A stretch of 64,000 bases of DNA, from contig NZ_BBJP01000036.1 of assembly GCF_000739595.1 (NCBI RefSeq), forward strand, positions 103,050-167,049, written 5' to 3'. A model generated the notes under the pieces. That model was not told the DNA's origin. It was given only the letters and a program-made list of their open reading frames with translations, and did not search any database. This stretch comes from Halorubrum halophilum (GTDB lineage Archaea > Halobacteriota > Halobacteria > Halobacteriales > Haloferacaceae). A program made the translations under genes and the position numbers. How positions within the stretch are numbered: the stretch's first letter is position 1; each line of letters starts with the position of its first letter. This document shows, piece by piece, positions 25,818-35,946 of the stretch.

Positions 25818-28800
25818 TCACATGAAAGAGCCGAGTCCGGTCTGCTCTTGACCGGTCTTGACCTCCTCCCACGACATGCCGAGCGCCTCGATAACGCGCT
25901 CGATCGGTCCCTGCAGGGTCTTGTCCAGCATCTTTTCCCAGTCGACCTCGAACTCGTCGGGGACCTGGTCGGCGTACTCGAAGCAGATCACGTCCGGATC
26001 GCGTTTGAACTCCCCGTACAAGTGATCGCGTTGCGGATCGAGTCCCTTCTCGTCTTCCATCCGCTGCCAGAAGTCGGGGTGGACCTTCTCGATGTAGAGC
26101 CGTTTCGGCTTCGACCCGCTGCCGAAGTTGGTGCCGAGCATGAGATTCGCGTACTTCGCCCCGCGGACCTGCGCGGTCGGCGTCTCGTAGGCGTCGAGCT
26201 TCTTGCCGATCCCCCCCGGGATCCCGATCTCGTCGAGGTCCATGTCGCCGTCGAGCACGCGCGCGATGACGTCGACGAGGTACGTTTTCACCTCCTCCAT
26301 GTCCTCGTCGATGTCGTCGCCCGTCACGATCGTCTCGATGACGTTCTGCTGGACCTCCTTCGTGATCCCGGCGATGTCCGAGCGCTTGTACTCGAAGCCG
26401 GTGATGTCGATGTCGTCGACGTCTTTCCCCTCCTTCCAGATGATGTGCCCGGCGTACCGCTTCTTCTTGCCCGCCTGGAAGAACCGCCGGTAGAGCTTCT
26501 CGAACTCGATCTGGAAGCGGTGGAACTCGGCGTTGAGCTCGTCGCGCGCGAAGTCGTCGTAGCGCTCGTTGATGTGGTCCTCGATCTCGAAGGAGGTCTC
26601 GATCGCCTCCTCCTTCGACATGTCAGATAAAGAAATCATAACGCTGTCAGTATCCCCATAAGCAACTTGATAATTTAGCTCCTCGGCCGCCTCCTCGGTG
26701 AAGTCGATGACTTCCCGACCGGTCGCTGTGACGGCCGCTGCGCCCTCCTTGTCGTAGAGACGGAACCGATCCCATCCCGTCACTCCGTATAACGACTGCC
26801 CGACGAACTGGAACTTCCCGTTCCGTCCCGCGAGGAGCGTGTGATTGTCCTCGACGGTCACGCAGTAGACGCCGTCTTCGGCCTCGCTTCGGCTTCCGCT
26901 CCGGTGCATTCGAAGCGTGTTCTTCGCGTCTTCCGTGACGTAAATCCGCCAGCTCCCGCTGTCGTGATTGTAACTCGCGGTGATCCCGAGATGTGCACAC
27001 AGGCGGATCACGTCGTCCCGAAGCCTCTCGCTCGACGTCGTGTACCGCCACGACCCGGTCTGCCTGTCACCGTCGCCGTCGATCAGCGTTTCCAAGAACG
27101 CGCGTTTCTGTGTCGCGTTCGCCTCGAAGACCCGATCCGGAATCCGCTTCTCGAAGCTCCCGTCACCACAGCGGTCTCGAAGGAGATTCCCGAGCAACTC
27201 CGACGTGAACTGATAGCTGCGGTCGTTGACGTGGTAGTCCAGGCCCATCCGATCGAGTAGTTGGCCGATCGTCTCGTGATCGGAAGCGCCGCCGTCGGCG
27301 ACGGCGTCCTGTGAGATCTTCACCGTCGTCGCGGAGCCGCGAAGTTTGTCGCCGAACTGTTTCTCCTCGGACGTGAACACGTTCCCTTCCGTGACGTACC
27401 ACGCAAGCAGTTCGAGGAAGTCGTCGCCGTCGAACGTCCGCGGGATCCACTTTCTTCCGGACTCTCGGTGAACGAAACTTGTCTCACACACTGACTCGAT
27501 GTACTCGCGGTGTTCCTCGAACTCGGCCGCCGTGAACACGTAGCCGGTCTCGCCGACGTCCGCCTTCGGCACGCGTCGCGGCGTCCAACCGAGTTCGGCC
27601 GTGAACGTGTGACCGTGGACGCTCGGCCGGACCCACACCTCGTACTCGCCGTCGACGAGCTCGGTCAGGTCGACCTCTTCTACCCGTTCGCCGTCGGGCC
27701 CGTCCCAGTCGTGAGGCAGTTCGTAGTTGGTCGCCCGATCGAGGTCGCCGGCCTCGACGAAACTGTATCCGTCCTCCGTGATCCCGTTCGTCTCGTTTTT
27801 CCGGACCAGCATCCGGTGGTTCGGCGTCACCCGGAAGTCGATCTTCGAGGTCTCGATGTCGACGAGTTCGTCCCGGTAGTCCGGATACGCGTGGGTCTCC
27901 TCGACGGTCTTGACCGCCATCTCCTCCGTGTCGGGATCGAGCGAGTACACGGCGTCGCCGACCTCCAAATCCGTGATCGGCCGAACGCCGTCGGGGGTCA
28001 CGACCTCGGTGTCCGGCGTGAAGCAGTTCATAATAACCTTGACAGAAGCCTGCTGTCGGTCGTACTGCTCGTAGGGCTCGGTGCCGGGGTCGTGATCGTT
28101 CCGGAGTGCCTTCTTCTCCTCGCGCTCGGTGAGGAGCTCGTCGACCATCTCGCGCATGATCCCGTCCGGCTCTTTCCGGAAGTGCGTCCCGTTGGGCGCG
28201 ACGTACGTCTCGTCGTCGTACTCGGCGGGGTCGACCTTCGTTTCCGGGCCGGCGTTGATCGTCACCATGCACATCGGGTAGAGGCTCTTCAGGTCTTGGA
28301 CCGTCACCATCTCCTTGACGCCCGTGATCGGGTCGAAGACGGCGCCGCCCTCGAAGTCCTCCGACTCCTGTTGGCCCTTCGTGGGAAGCGCGAACTTCCC
28401 GAACGCCTTGTGGAGGACGTACATGTCGACGGTGTCGCCGGGCGTCGGCGCGTCCTCGATCTTGCAGCCGACGAAGGTGCGCACCTCGTCCCAGAAGGCG
28501 ATCACGTCCTGTTTCCGGTCGATCTCGACGCACAGCTCCACGTCGCGGATGCTGTACTCCAGTAAGCGCTCGGGGTCCTGCTCCCAGAGGTCGCCGATGT
28601 CGCCCGTGTAGCGCTCCTTGCCGACCCCCAACTCGCGCTCGCCGACCGCGTCGAGCCGGTACGACTCCAACTCGGTGAACATCGTCCGCTTGTACGCGTA
28701 CAGCAGGTCGAAGACGACCCGGCCCTTGATGTCCGGGCCGCCCCAGCCGGAGCGCCACACCTCGCCGATCCGGGAGAGCCGGTCGACCGAGAGGTCGTAC

Positions 28801-29852
28801 TGGCTCCCGTCGTCGAGCACCTCCAGTCGGTCGAGGACGTACGGCGCGTCGAAGTCCTCGAAGTTCCACCCCGTCAGCAGGTCCGGGTCCGTCTCGTCGA
28901 TGTAGTCGACGAACGCGTCGAGCATCGCCGCCTCCGCCTCGAAGGTGCGGACCCTGAAGTCGAGCTCCTCGCTCTCGTCGCCGACGATCCCCTCGTAGTC
29001 AGGGAGATCTTCCGGGGGCGGGATCTCGGCCTCCGGGGCGTCGTACAGCCAGACGACGTACTCGTCGTCGTAGGAGTCGTGGCTGGTGAGACAGATGATC
29101 GGCTCCTCGCCGTCCTCGGGGAAGCCGCGCCGGTCGTCGACCTCGATGTCGAAGGTGTTCACCCGCATCTCGGCGTCGACCGCGGCGGGTTCGAGCATGC
29201 CCTCGTGGACCTGAATCGTCCCGTCTCCGTCGTCGAGCCGGCGCTCTTCGACCCGAATTCCGCCGTTGAGCCCGTTGTCGATCAGAAAGCGGTTCGGGAA
29301 GAGGATGTCCGCCTCGAAGCTCGTCGCGAAATCGTCGCGGATGTTTCCCACGTCGCGGGGCGTCCGGGTGACGATCCGGGTGAGCGGCTCGCCGCGGATG
29401 CTCTCGTACGGCTCTCCCTCGGCGTTCTCCTCGCGCGTCCCGATCACCACGTCGTACTCCTCGACCGGGTCGCGGTCGAGGTCGGCCGTGGGGACGTAGA
29501 AGTACGGCTCGACGCCGAGCACGCGGAGGTGTTCGACGGTGTCCTCCTCAGTGTCTTCGCCGGCGTTCTCCGCCGGTCGCCGGCCGAACACGTGGACGAC
29601 CGGGTACTCGTCGCTGCCGTACCCCTCCACGGCGTAGTCGATCTGGGTGATCATCAGCTCGACGGTCCCGGTCGACTTCGGGAACTTCGCCTCGTCGACG
29701 TCGACGACGTCGCTGACGTGTCCGCGCCCGCCGCCGGCGACGACGGCCGCCTCCTGTGCGGCCAGTTCTTCTCGTTCGGCCTCCGTGCTGTCTCCCGACC
29801 CGCCGTCCGCGTCTCCGGACGGCGAGAAGTCCGACAGCCCCGACTGAGTCAT
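25818..29852 (-). CDS. polB: DNA polymerase B with intein
   Basis: Replicative family-B polymerase. 1344 residues: about 934 of polymerase plus a 410-residue intein at 610-1019. Exonuclease motifs: TFDIEVDD, GWNFEDFDAPYV, YSIRDVELC. Polymerase motifs: DLKSLYP (region II), KVIMN interrupted and continued as SLYG (region III), and YGDTDS (region I). The C-terminus QTGLGSFM fits a PCNA-interacting (PIP) box. ATG 29852 is chosen over the upstream open frame because a TATA-like TTTTTTAG lies about 27 bases ahead. Divergent from the small gene at 29954. Confidence 0.95.
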   Translation of the reverse strand: MTQSGLSDFSPSGDADGGSGDSTEAEREELAAQEAAVVAGGGRGHVSDVVDVDEAKFPKSTGTVELMITQIDYAVEGYGSDEYPVVHVFGRRPAENAGEDTEEDTVEHLRVLGVEPYFYVPTADLDRDPVEEYDVVIGTREENAEGEPYESIRGEPLTRIVTRTPRDVGNIRDDFATSFEADILFPNRFLIDNGLNGGIRVEERRLDDGDGTIQVHEGMLEPAAVDAEMRVNTFDIEVDDRRGFPEDGEEPIICLTSHDSYDDEYVVWLYDAPEAEIPPPEDLPDYEGIVGDESEELDFRVRTFEAEAAMLDAFVDYIDETDPDLLTGWNFEDFDAPYVLDRLEVLDDGSQYDLSVDRLSRIGEVWRSGWGGPDIKGRVVFDLLYAYKRTMFTELESYRLDAVGERELGVGKERYTGDIGDLWEQDPERLLEYSIRDVELCVEIDRKQDVIAFWDEVRTFVGCKIEDAPTPGDTVDMYVLHKAFGKFALPTKGQQESEDFEGGAVFDPITGVKEMVTVQDLKSLYPMCMVTINAGPETKVDPAEYDDETYVAPNGTHFRKEPDGIMREMVDELLTEREEKKALRNDHDPGTEPYEQYDRQQASVKVIMNCFTPDTEVVTPDGVRPITDLEVGDAVYSLDPDTEEMAVKTVEETHAYPDYRDELVDIETSKIDFRVTPNHRMLVRKNETNGITEDGYSFVEAGDLDRATNYELPHDWDGPDGERVEEVDLTELVDGEYEVWVRPSVHGHTFTAELGWTPRRVPKADVGETGYVFTAAEFEEHREYIESVCETSFVHRESGRKWIPRTFDGDDFLELLAWYVTEGNVFTSEEKQFGDKLRGSATTVKISQDAVADGGASDHETIGQLLDRMGLDYHVNDRSYQFTSELLGNLLRDRCGDGSFEKRIPDRVFEANATQKRAFLETLIDGDGDRQTGSWRYTTSSERLRDDVIRLCAHLGITASYNHDSGSWRIYVTEDAKNTLRMHRSGSRSEAEDGVYCVTVEDNHTLLAGRNGKFQFVGQSLYGVTGWDRFRLYDKEGAAAVTATGREVIDFTEEAAEELNYQVAYGDTDSVMISLSDMSKEEAIETSFEIEDHINERYDDFARDELNAEFHRFQIEFEKLYRRFFQAGKKKRYAGHIIWKEGKDVDDIDITGFEYKRSDIAGITKEVQQNVIETIVTGDDIDEDMEEVKTYLVDVIARVLDGDMDLDEIGIPGGIGKKLDAYETPTAQVRGAKYANLMLGTNFGSGSKPKRLYIEKVHPDFWQRMEDEKGLDPQRDHLYGEFKRDPDVICFEYADQVPDEFEVDWEKMLDKTLQGPIERVIEALGMSWEEVKTGQEQTGLGSFM
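26796..28025 (-). mobile_element. PolB intein with LAGLIDADG homing endonuclease
   Basis: In-frame protein-splicing element of 410 residues within polymerase region III, between Asn609 and Ser1020. Splicing block A begins at Cys1 (CFTPDTEVVTPDG); block B has TPNH at intein residues 67-70; block F is VEDNHTLLAG. The end is FQFVGQ before Ser, so the usual His-Asn end is Gly-Gln here. Two LAGLIDADG-type helices, LLAWYVTEG (206-214) and LETLIDGDG (311-319), suggest an intact endonuclease. Third-position base use looks less GC-rich than in the flanking polymerase. Confidence 0.93.
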
Positions 29853-29874
29853 ACCAGTACTTCGGCGCACCCGG

Positions 29875-29932
29875 CTAAAAAACTCGGCTTTCGGGTGCGG
29901 CGAGGAGTCCCGGCACGGAAAGGCATATAATG
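29875..29932. promoter_or_regulatory. Divergent leaderless promoters of polB and the small gene at 29954
   Basis: A T/A-rich element at 29875-29884 is about 27 bases before the polB start (29852). CATATAATG at 29924-29932 is about 26 bases before the ATG at 29954. Both genes appear to be transcribed without leaders from this 101-base spacer. Confidence 0.6.
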
Positions 29933-29953
29933 TGTGACGGCATACCACGGTCT

Positions 29954-30127
29954 ATGTCTTCGGACCCGCGTTCCGAACCCCAGGTGGCTCGCCCGGCCGA
30001 TCGCGACGAGGTCGACGCCGAGATGGAGGTGTACGAGGACGACGGGAACGTGGTGATTTTCGACGCCGCCAACCCCCTCGCGTGGGTCGAGGCGAGCCGA
30101 ACGGTCCGGCTGGCCGACGCGGTCTGA
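29954..30127 (+). CDS. Small haloarchaeal protein (DUF7331-like)
   Basis: 57 residues, acidic. The pattern EVYEDDGNVVIFDAANPLAWVEA resembles the small haloarchaeal DUF7331 family; function unknown. The promoter position fixes ATG at 29954, although the frame is open to 29930. No cysteines, no membrane segment. Confidence 0.7.
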   Translation: MSSDPRSEPQVARPADRDEVDAEMEVYEDDGNVVIFDAANPLAWVEASRTVRLADAV

Positions 30128-30236
30128 CGGCGGCCACCCCTTTCGCCCCTTTCGTTCCGATCCCAGCCGTTCGCAGCCGTGGCTCGCGGACGAACCGGGG
30201 CGGAACCCCTTTGCCCCGTCCCCGCGTACGCCCGGC

Positions 30237-30647
30237 GTGTTCAGCCTCGACGAGGACGACGAGGGCGAGGTTTCCTTCGGGGAGAGTTCCGACGCCGAGC
30301 GGGAGATGACGCCCGACATTCCGAAGGCGCCCTCGGTGAAGACGTTCGACGACGGCGGCGACTTCGAGGGCGCGAGCGACGTGGACTCGGGGACTCTCCG
30401 CGCGTTCGTCGTCGCGGTCGTCTACGCCAACGCCGCCGTGCTCCTCGTCGCGCTCGGCCCGATGCTGTGGTTCTTCGAGGGGTGGTCGCGGATCGGTCCG
30501 GCCCTGTTCGCCGTCGGGCTCTTCGCGGGCGTTCGGACCTATCAGACGTACCGGTCGTGGAAGCGGGCGCGGGACGCGAAGGAGTCGGACTCCTCCGACG
30601 ATCCCGACCTCGATCCCGACTCCGACCCCTCGCCCCCGGAAGCGTAA
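30237..30647 (+). CDS. Small haloarchaeal membrane protein (DUF7322-like)
   Basis: 136 residues from a GTG at 30237. Acidic N-terminal 55 residues, then two adjacent hydrophobic segments (FVVAVVYANAAVLLVALGPML and IGPALFAVGLFAG), a basic stop-transfer YRSWKRARD, and an Asp/Ser/Pro tail. Seen often in haloarchaea with unknown role. An ATG at 30306 would cut the acidic part and is possible. Followed by the next gene after 27 bases. Confidence 0.7.
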   Translation: MFSLDEDDEGEVSFGESSDAEREMTPDIPKAPSVKTFDDGGDFEGASDVDSGTLRAFVVAVVYANAAVLLVALGPMLWFFEGWSRIGPALFAVGLFAGVRTYQTYRSWKRARDAKESDSSDDPDLDPDSDPSPPEA

Positions 30648-30674
30648 TGCCCGAGCGACCACTCTTCCCGATCC

Positions 30675-31115
30675 ATGCAGACGGTTCGTGACACGGCCGG
30701 CGAGACGTACCTCCTCGTGAAACGCTCCGCCGAGTCGAGCCGGGTGCGGGATCCGGCCACCGGCGAGGAGCGGTACGTCGACAACGACGAGCTCTCGGTC
30801 GTCGACGGCGAGTCGCCGCTCGCGACCGCGGCCTCGGGCGTGCCGGCGTCGGTCCGGCAGACGATCCGAGCGATCCGCGACGACCGGTCGCTCGGCCTCC
30901 TCGCGGTGGTCGTCGACGAGGGACCGATCGCCGCGATCGACCTCCTCGACGCGGCCGACATGTGCGAGTCCGACCTCCACGGGGCGATCGCGGAGTTCCG
31001 CGCGGCCGGCCTGATCGACGAGGCCGAGGTCGCGGGGCGGCGCGGCTACGAGGCGACCTCGGTCGCAGTTGAAGCGATGGGGTTGTTGCGGGGCGGGTCG
31101 GCGGACGGCGAGTGA
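30675..31115 (+). CDS. Winged-helix haloarchaeal protein (DUF7346-like)
   Basis: 146 residues. An N-terminal beta segment (GETYLLVKRSAESSRVRDPATG) carries a YVDNDEL stretch that looks like a small recognition fold. The C-terminal half (DEGPIAAIDLLDAADMCESDLHG, then IAEFRAAGLIDEAEV) has the spacing of a winged helix. Likely a DNA-binding protein; target unknown. Probably co-transcribed with the membrane protein before it. Confidence 0.65.
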   Translation: MQTVRDTAGETYLLVKRSAESSRVRDPATGEERYVDNDELSVVDGESPLATAASGVPASVRQTIRAIRDDRSLGLLAVVVDEGPIAAIDLLDAADMCESDLHGAIAEFRAAGLIDEAEVAGRRGYEATSVAVEAMGLLRGGSADGE

Positions 31116-31119
31116 ACCG

Positions 31120-31398
31120 TTTATAAGCGCGATCCGTGGCCGTTCGCGGCTGTTCGCGCCCGATCTCGTTCGGTCGCGCGTATGCCTCGCGCCTCCCCAG
31201 CCTCGGCGGACGGGTCGGCGCGGGCGGCGCCACGCCGACCCGCCGCCTCCCTCGCAGACCGCTCGCACCTTATAAGGCGCGAGCGGGCGCGCCAATCCGG
31301 AATCGGTGGTTTTGTCGTCACTACCGGTGATACGGGTTGTCGTCGCTGTCATTCTGCGTCGATCGCACCGCGGGCAATCGCTTATAAATAGTCGCGGC
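31120..31398 (+). repeat. Interspersed modular hairpin element, copy E (degenerate)
   Basis: In the 298-base gap before rad50. Starts TTTATAAG (31120) and ends CTTATAAATAGTCG (about 31381), but the CCAAAGCCCCAGCC and CTTTGAGTCCCACC boxes are missing. The box CGCGCCTCCCCAGCCTCG is present at 31188-31205 and is followed by an imperfect stem of about 14 pairs and the CTCCCTCGC box. Reads as a shortened or decayed copy. Confidence 0.65.
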
Positions 31399-31413
31399 GG
31401 AGAGCCCGCCCGC

Positions 31414-34122
31414 TCAGTCGTCGGCGAGTTCGGCGATATCGAGTTCGTCGGCGTCGAGCGCGGCGGCGTCCTCCCGGTGCACCGTCGACCGGTTCGTTCG
31501 CGGGTCCTTCTCCACCGTCACCAGCTCGTCGGCTGCGCCCACTAGCTCGTCGTCGTGGCTGACGATGAGGATCTGGCGCACGCCGAACCCGCGCATCTCC
31601 TCGACGAGCCGGACGAGCCGGGAAACGTGCCCGGAGTCGAGGAAGACGGTCGGCTCGTCGAGGATGAGCGGCGGCGTCGGCGCCGCGCCCTCGATCCCCT
31701 CCGAGAGGAGCCGGTAGATCGCACAGCGCAGCGAGAGGTTGAACAGGGCGCGCTCGCCGCCGGAGAGCTGCTCGGGGTCGAGCGGCTCGCCGTCCTTCTG
31801 GTAGACGGTGAGGACGTACTCCCCGTCGAGCTCGATGTGCGAGTAGGCGTCGTTGCCGTAGACGAGTTCGAACGTCTCGTTGAGGGTTCGCTCCAACTCC
31901 GAGACGTTTCGCTGGCGCAGCTCCGCCCGGAGGTCGCCGTACATCGCTTCCAGCTCGCTCGTCTCCTCGTGGAGGTCCTCGAGCGCCGCGACGGTGTCGG
32001 CGAGCTCGTCGCGCTCCGCTCGGAGGTTCTCTAACTCTCGAATTTCTCCCTTCACTCCCCCGATCGCGTTCTGGAGCTCCGTCTGCCGCTCGGCCAGCCG
32101 GTCGAGCTCGCCCTCGACCTTCTCGAGGTACTCCTCGGCTCGCTCCTTCCTCCCCCTCGCCTCCTCGACCGCGTCCTCGTCGACCGCGTCGGCGAGCTCG
32201 TCGCGGCGCTCGCGCTTGTCCGAGAGCCGGTCGCGCCGCTCGTCGTTCACCGCTTCCAGGTTCTCGCGCTTCTCGCGGCGGCGCTCAATCTCGTCTTCCG
32301 CGTCCGCGACCGCCGAGAGCCGCTCTTCGATCGCGCCCACGGCCTCCCGCGCGTCGTCGACCGCCGCGATCGAGTCCTCGAGCTCCGCCACGCGCGCCGC
32401 GGCCGCCTCGGACTCCTCGCGCTTCTGAGCGGCGACGTCGCGGGTCTCCTCTGCCTCCTCGCGGAGGGCCTCGGCGCGCTCGCGCTTCTCCGCCGCCGCC
32501 TCGCGCTTCCGCTCCGCCTCTGCGCGCTTCTCCTCGACCCGCTCTTCGAGGGTCTCGACCCGCTCGTCGATCTCGTCGAGCCGGCCCGCCGCGCTCGCGA
32601 GGTCGTCCAGCTCCGCGATCCGGCCGTCGAGGTCGCTCTCGCGCTCGCGGGCGTCCTCGAGGTCCGCCTCCAGCTCGGCGACTCGCTCGCGGTCCTCGTC
32701 GATCCCGCTCGCGTGCGGCGAGTCCTCGACCGGCTGGCCGCACTCGGGACACTTCCCCGCCGCGAGCAGTTCCTCGGCCTCATCGACGCGCTCGCGGGCG
32801 TTCTTCAGCTCCGCGGACAGCTCCGCGATCCGCTCGCGGGCCTCGCCGCGCCGCTCCTTGAGCCGTTCGCGCTCGTCCGCCACCTCTTCGCGGTCCACGT
32901 CGGCGTCGGCGGCCGCGAACCGCTCGCGCAGGCTCTCGGCCTCCTCGCGGAGCTCCTCGATCGAGGTCTCGCGCTCGTCGGCCTCGTCCGCGGCCGCCTC
33001 GGCCTCGTCGGCGAGGTCGTCGGCCTCCGACTCCACCTCCGCCGCGCGCTCGGCGCGGTCGTCGGCCTTTCCGGCGAGGTTCGTCGCCTGGTTGCGGAAC
33101 GCCTCGGCGCTCACTCGCTCCTCGTCGAGCTCCTCGCGGACCTCGCTCTCGCGGTCGTCGAGCTCGGCTCGCCGGGTCGCGATGGCCTCCTCGCTTGCCG
33201 CGTCGAGCCCCGCGTCGTCGAGCCGGTCGTCGATCGCGGTCTCTATCTCCGCGATCCGCTCGCGGGCCTCCCGGATCGCGTCGCGGTGTTCGTCGCGCTC
33301 GCGTTCGGTCGTCCGAATCGCCGATTCGATCTCGTCTATCTCCGACTCGACCGCCTCCAGTTTCTCGCGCTTCTCGGCGTGGGTCGACAGGGTCTCGGCG
33401 GCAGCCTCGCGGGTCTCCTTCGCCTGCTCTCGCTGCGTCTCGTAGCGATCGATCTCGTCCGCGACCTCGGAAAGGTCGCTTTCGAGTCCGTTGAGCCGAT
33501 CGTGGAGCTCCTTCCCCTCTTTCTCCCCGATCTGATCGTCGAGCTGGTCGAGCCGCCCGCGGCGGTTCTCCAGCACGTCATCGACGCCGAGCCGCGCGTC
33601 GCCGGCGCGCTCGCGGTACTCCTCTAACTTTCCAAGCTGGAGCAGGTCGTCGATCGTGTCCTGGCGCTCGCGGGGCGTGGCGTTGATCAGCTTGTTCACC
33701 TCGCCCTGCCGGACGTACGCGCAGTTGACGAACGCCTCGGCGTCCATCCGGAGGAGCTCTGTGACGAACTCCCGCACCGCCCGGGCGCCGTCGCGGGTCA
33801 CGTCGCTCCCGTCCGTCGCCTCGAGCGTGCACTGGTGGTCGATCCGCCCGTCGTACTCCTTGAGCCGTCGCTCGACGTGATAGGAGACGCCGTCGTGGGT
33901 GAACCACAGGTCGACCTCGGTCTCCTCCTCGCCGTTCGTGATCACGTCTCCGAGGGTCCCGTCGAGCGCCTTCGACCCGTAGAGCGCGAAGAAGCAGGCC
34001 TCCAACAGCGAGGACTTCCCGCTGCCGTTGAGTCCGTGGATGACCGTGACGCCCTCGGTCAGTCGGAGGTCGGCGTCGCCGTACGGCTTGAAGTTCGTGA
34101 GGCGGATGCGGTCGAAGTTCAC
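31414..34122 (-). CDS. rad50: DNA double-strand break repair ATPase Rad50
   Basis: 902 residues. N-terminal Walker [14 protein letters not shown], long coiled coils broken by a zinc hook CPEC (Cys458, Cys461), and C-terminal signature [14 protein letters not shown] with Walker [12 protein letters not shown]. Forms a complex with Mre11 that senses and trims broken ends. Overlaps the mre11 gene by ATGA. Coiled coils are extremely rich in Glu, Arg and Ala, as expected for haloarchaea. Confidence 0.96.
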   Translation of the reverse strand: MNFDRIRLTNFKPYGDADLRLTEGVTVIHGLNGSGKSSLLEACFFALYGSKALDGTLGDVITNGEEETEVDLWFTHDGVSYHVERRLKEYDGRIDHQCTLEATDGSDVTRDGARAVREFVTELLRMDAEAFVNCAYVRQGEVNKLINATPRERQDTIDDLLQLGKLEEYRERAGDARLGVDDVLENRRGRLDQLDDQIGEKEGKELHDRLNGLESDLSEVADEIDRYETQREQAKETREAAAETLSTHAEKREKLEAVESEIDEIESAIRTTERERDEHRDAIREARERIAEIETAIDDRLDDAGLDAASEEAIATRRAELDDRESEVREELDEERVSAEAFRNQATNLAGKADDRAERAAEVESEADDLADEAEAAADEADERETSIEELREEAESLRERFAAADADVDREEVADERERLKERRGEARERIAELSAELKNARERVDEAEELLAAGKCPECGQPVEDSPHASGIDEDRERVAELEADLEDARERESDLDGRIAELDDLASAAGRLDEIDERVETLEERVEEKRAEAERKREAAAEKRERAEALREEAEETRDVAAQKREESEAAAARVAELEDSIAAVDDAREAVGAIEERLSAVADAEDEIERRREKRENLEAVNDERRDRLSDKRERRDELADAVDEDAVEEARGRKERAEEYLEKVEGELDRLAERQTELQNAIGGVKGEIRELENLRAERDELADTVAALEDLHEETSELEAMYGDLRAELRQRNVSELERTLNETFELVYGNDAYSHIELDGEYVLTVYQKDGEPLDPEQLSGGERALFNLSLRCAIYRLLSEGIEGAAPTPPLILDEPTVFLDSGHVSRLVRLVEEMRGFGVRQILIVSHDDELVGAADELVTVEKDPRTNRSTVHREDAAALDADELDIAELADD

Positions 34123-35450
34123 AGGTAGTCCTCCATGGAGACCTGTCCGTCGGTACCGTCGCCGTCGGCGGTCGCGGCCTCGTCGCCGTCGGCGGTCGTT
34201 GCGGCGTCGTTGCCCTCGGCCGACGCGGTCTCGCCGTCATCAGCCCCGTCGTCGACTTCGGCCCCGTCGGCCCTGTCGCTCTCGGCGGCTCCGTCTGCGG
34301 CTTCCCCCCGATCGAACGCGTCGAGGTCGTCGAGGTCGTCGAGGTCGTCGACCCGTTCCTCAACCCGGCGTTTCACCGTCTCCCGGACGTTCGTGTCGGG
34401 GACCGTGTCGGCGCGGACCGCCTCTTCGACGTCGAGGGCGGCCTCCGACAGCCCCATCTCCTCGACCCGCTCTCGGACGGCGTCCTCGGGGTCGGCGAAG
34501 CTCACCTCGACCTCGGCGTCCGCCTCCACCTCGCGGCGGTCGGTCACGCGGGCGATCAGCGCCCCCTCGTCGGTCGCGAACTCTTCGATCGCGGCCGGCG
34601 TGACCGGGTCGCCCTCGCCGGTCACGCTCACGAGGACGACGGCGTCGTCGAGGTCGTGCTGGCGCACTTTCTCGCGCACCCGTGCCGCGCCCTCGCCCTC
34701 GCGCAGGTCGGCCTCCACGAAGACGAACGGGCGGGTGTCGAGCGCGCGCCGCCGGATCTCGACGCGGTCGTCGCCCCCGGCGGCGCCGGCGTCGAAGGTG
34801 ACGAGGTTGTAGCCGCGCCCCTCGCGCTCGCTCGCGCTCGCGCGCTCGGTCGATCCCGGGTACGTGACCCACGTGCCGCCGACCTCGGCGGAGTCGGGCG
34901 TGTGATTGTCGCCGAGGAGCATCGCGTCGAACTCGACCGTGCTCTCCGCGAGCACCTCTTCCGTGTCCCAGTCCGCGTACCCGAACGGCTCGAACAGGCC
35001 GTGGGCGACGAGGGTGGCGTACTCCGCGTCGTGGTCGGCGAACGCGTAGTCGAGGTCGTCGCGGCGCGAGACGGGGACGTGATCGAGCCCGTAGAAGGCC
35101 GTGTCGCCGACGACGGTGGGTTCGTCGTCGAGCCGGGTCGCGAGCCCCAGTCGTTCGAACAGGTCGAGCCACTGGCCGCCCCGCGTCGACTCGTGGTTCC
35201 CGACCACGGCGAGGAAGGGGATCTCGGCGTCGTCGAGTCGTCGGAGGACCGATATCGTCCCCATCAGATCGGCGAGCTCCGGCCGCCGGTCGTGGAAGAG
35301 GTCGCCGGCGTGGACCACCGCGTCGACCTCCCCCTCGATCGCGTCGTCGATCACGGCCGCGAAGGCGTCGAGGAAGTCCTGTCGTCGGACCGGCGAGTGA
35401 TACTGCGCGTATCCCACGTGGGTGTCGCCGGTGTGGATCACCCGTGTCAT
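34119..35450 (-). CDS. mre11: DNA repair nuclease Mre11
   Basis: 443 residues. Manganese nuclease motifs: [43 protein letters not shown]. The nuclease and cap domains end near residue 355. A 70-80-residue Asp/Ala/Glu low-complexity linker follows, closing with the isolated motif QVSMEDYL (436-443), which fits a PIP box. Upstream partner of rad50, four-base overlap. A short gene of the same strand precedes it by 66 bases. Confidence 0.95.
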   Translation of the reverse strand: MTRVIHTGDTHVGYAQYHSPVRRQDFLDAFAAVIDDAIEGEVDAVVHAGDLFHDRRPELADLMGTISVLRRLDDAEIPFLAVVGNHESTRGGQWLDLFERLGLATRLDDEPTVVGDTAFYGLDHVPVSRRDDLDYAFADHDAEYATLVAHGLFEPFGYADWDTEEVLAESTVEFDAMLLGDNHTPDSAEVGGTWVTYPGSTERASASEREGRGYNLVTFDAGAAGGDDRVEIRRRALDTRPFVFVEADLREGEGAARVREKVRQHDLDDAVVLVSVTGEGDPVTPAAIEEFATDEGALIARVTDRREVEADAEVEVSFADPEDAVRERVEEMGLSEAALDVEEAVRADTVPDTNVRETVKRRVEERVDDLDDLDDLDAFDRGEAADGAAESDRADGAEVDDGADDGETASAEGNDAATTADGDEAATADGDGTDGQVSMEDYL

Positions 35451-35516
35451 CTGCCCGGGTGTTAGCCGGTATCGGGTTTAGGGGTTCCGGGGGCGGGGTG
35501 GAAGTGGTCCGGTGGG

Positions 35517-35843
35517 TTACTTGGACCTCTCGTCACCGTCGTCGCCGCCGCAGTCGCCACCGCCGCCCAAGTCGCTGTCGGCGGCGACCGCGCGAAACCG
35601 GCGGAACGCGGCGCGCGCTTCGCGCCCTCGCTTTGCGGCGCCTTCGTTTCCCGCGTGCTCGGCGGCCGCGATCGCCTCGTCCAGCCGATCGAGGCCGTCG
35701 GCGTCGACGAACTCTGCCGCTCGCCGGAGATCGGCCCGCGCGGCGTCGGCCTCGTCGATCACGGCGACGGCAGGTCGAGTCGCGGTGTCGGTGCGGCTCG
35801 CCAGTGCGGAGAGCGCCCGCTTGACGGCGGCGGTCGAGACCAT
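35517..35843 (-). CDS. Small conserved haloarchaeal protein upstream of mre11-rad50
   Basis: 108 residues, mainly helical and rich in Ala, Arg and Asp: DEADAARADLRRAAEFVDADGLDRLDEAIAAA in shorter repeats of hydrophobic spacing, then a Gly/Asp tail with one Cys. No known motif. It lies 66 bases before mre11 on the same strand, so it may belong to the repair operon; this is inference from position. Confidence 0.6.
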   Translation of the reverse strand: MVSTAAVKRALSALASRTDTATRPAVAVIDEADAARADLRRAAEFVDADGLDRLDEAIAAAEHAGNEGAAKRGREARAAFRRFRAVAADSDLGGGGDCGGDDGDERSK

Positions 35844-35946
35844 GGGCGGACTGGGTCGCTATCGCTCATAAGGGACGGCCCTGAGAGAAGGTGAGGAGGG
35901 ACGGAAACGGGAACGAGAAGGACGTGCTCGGTCCGAGATCGGTCTC

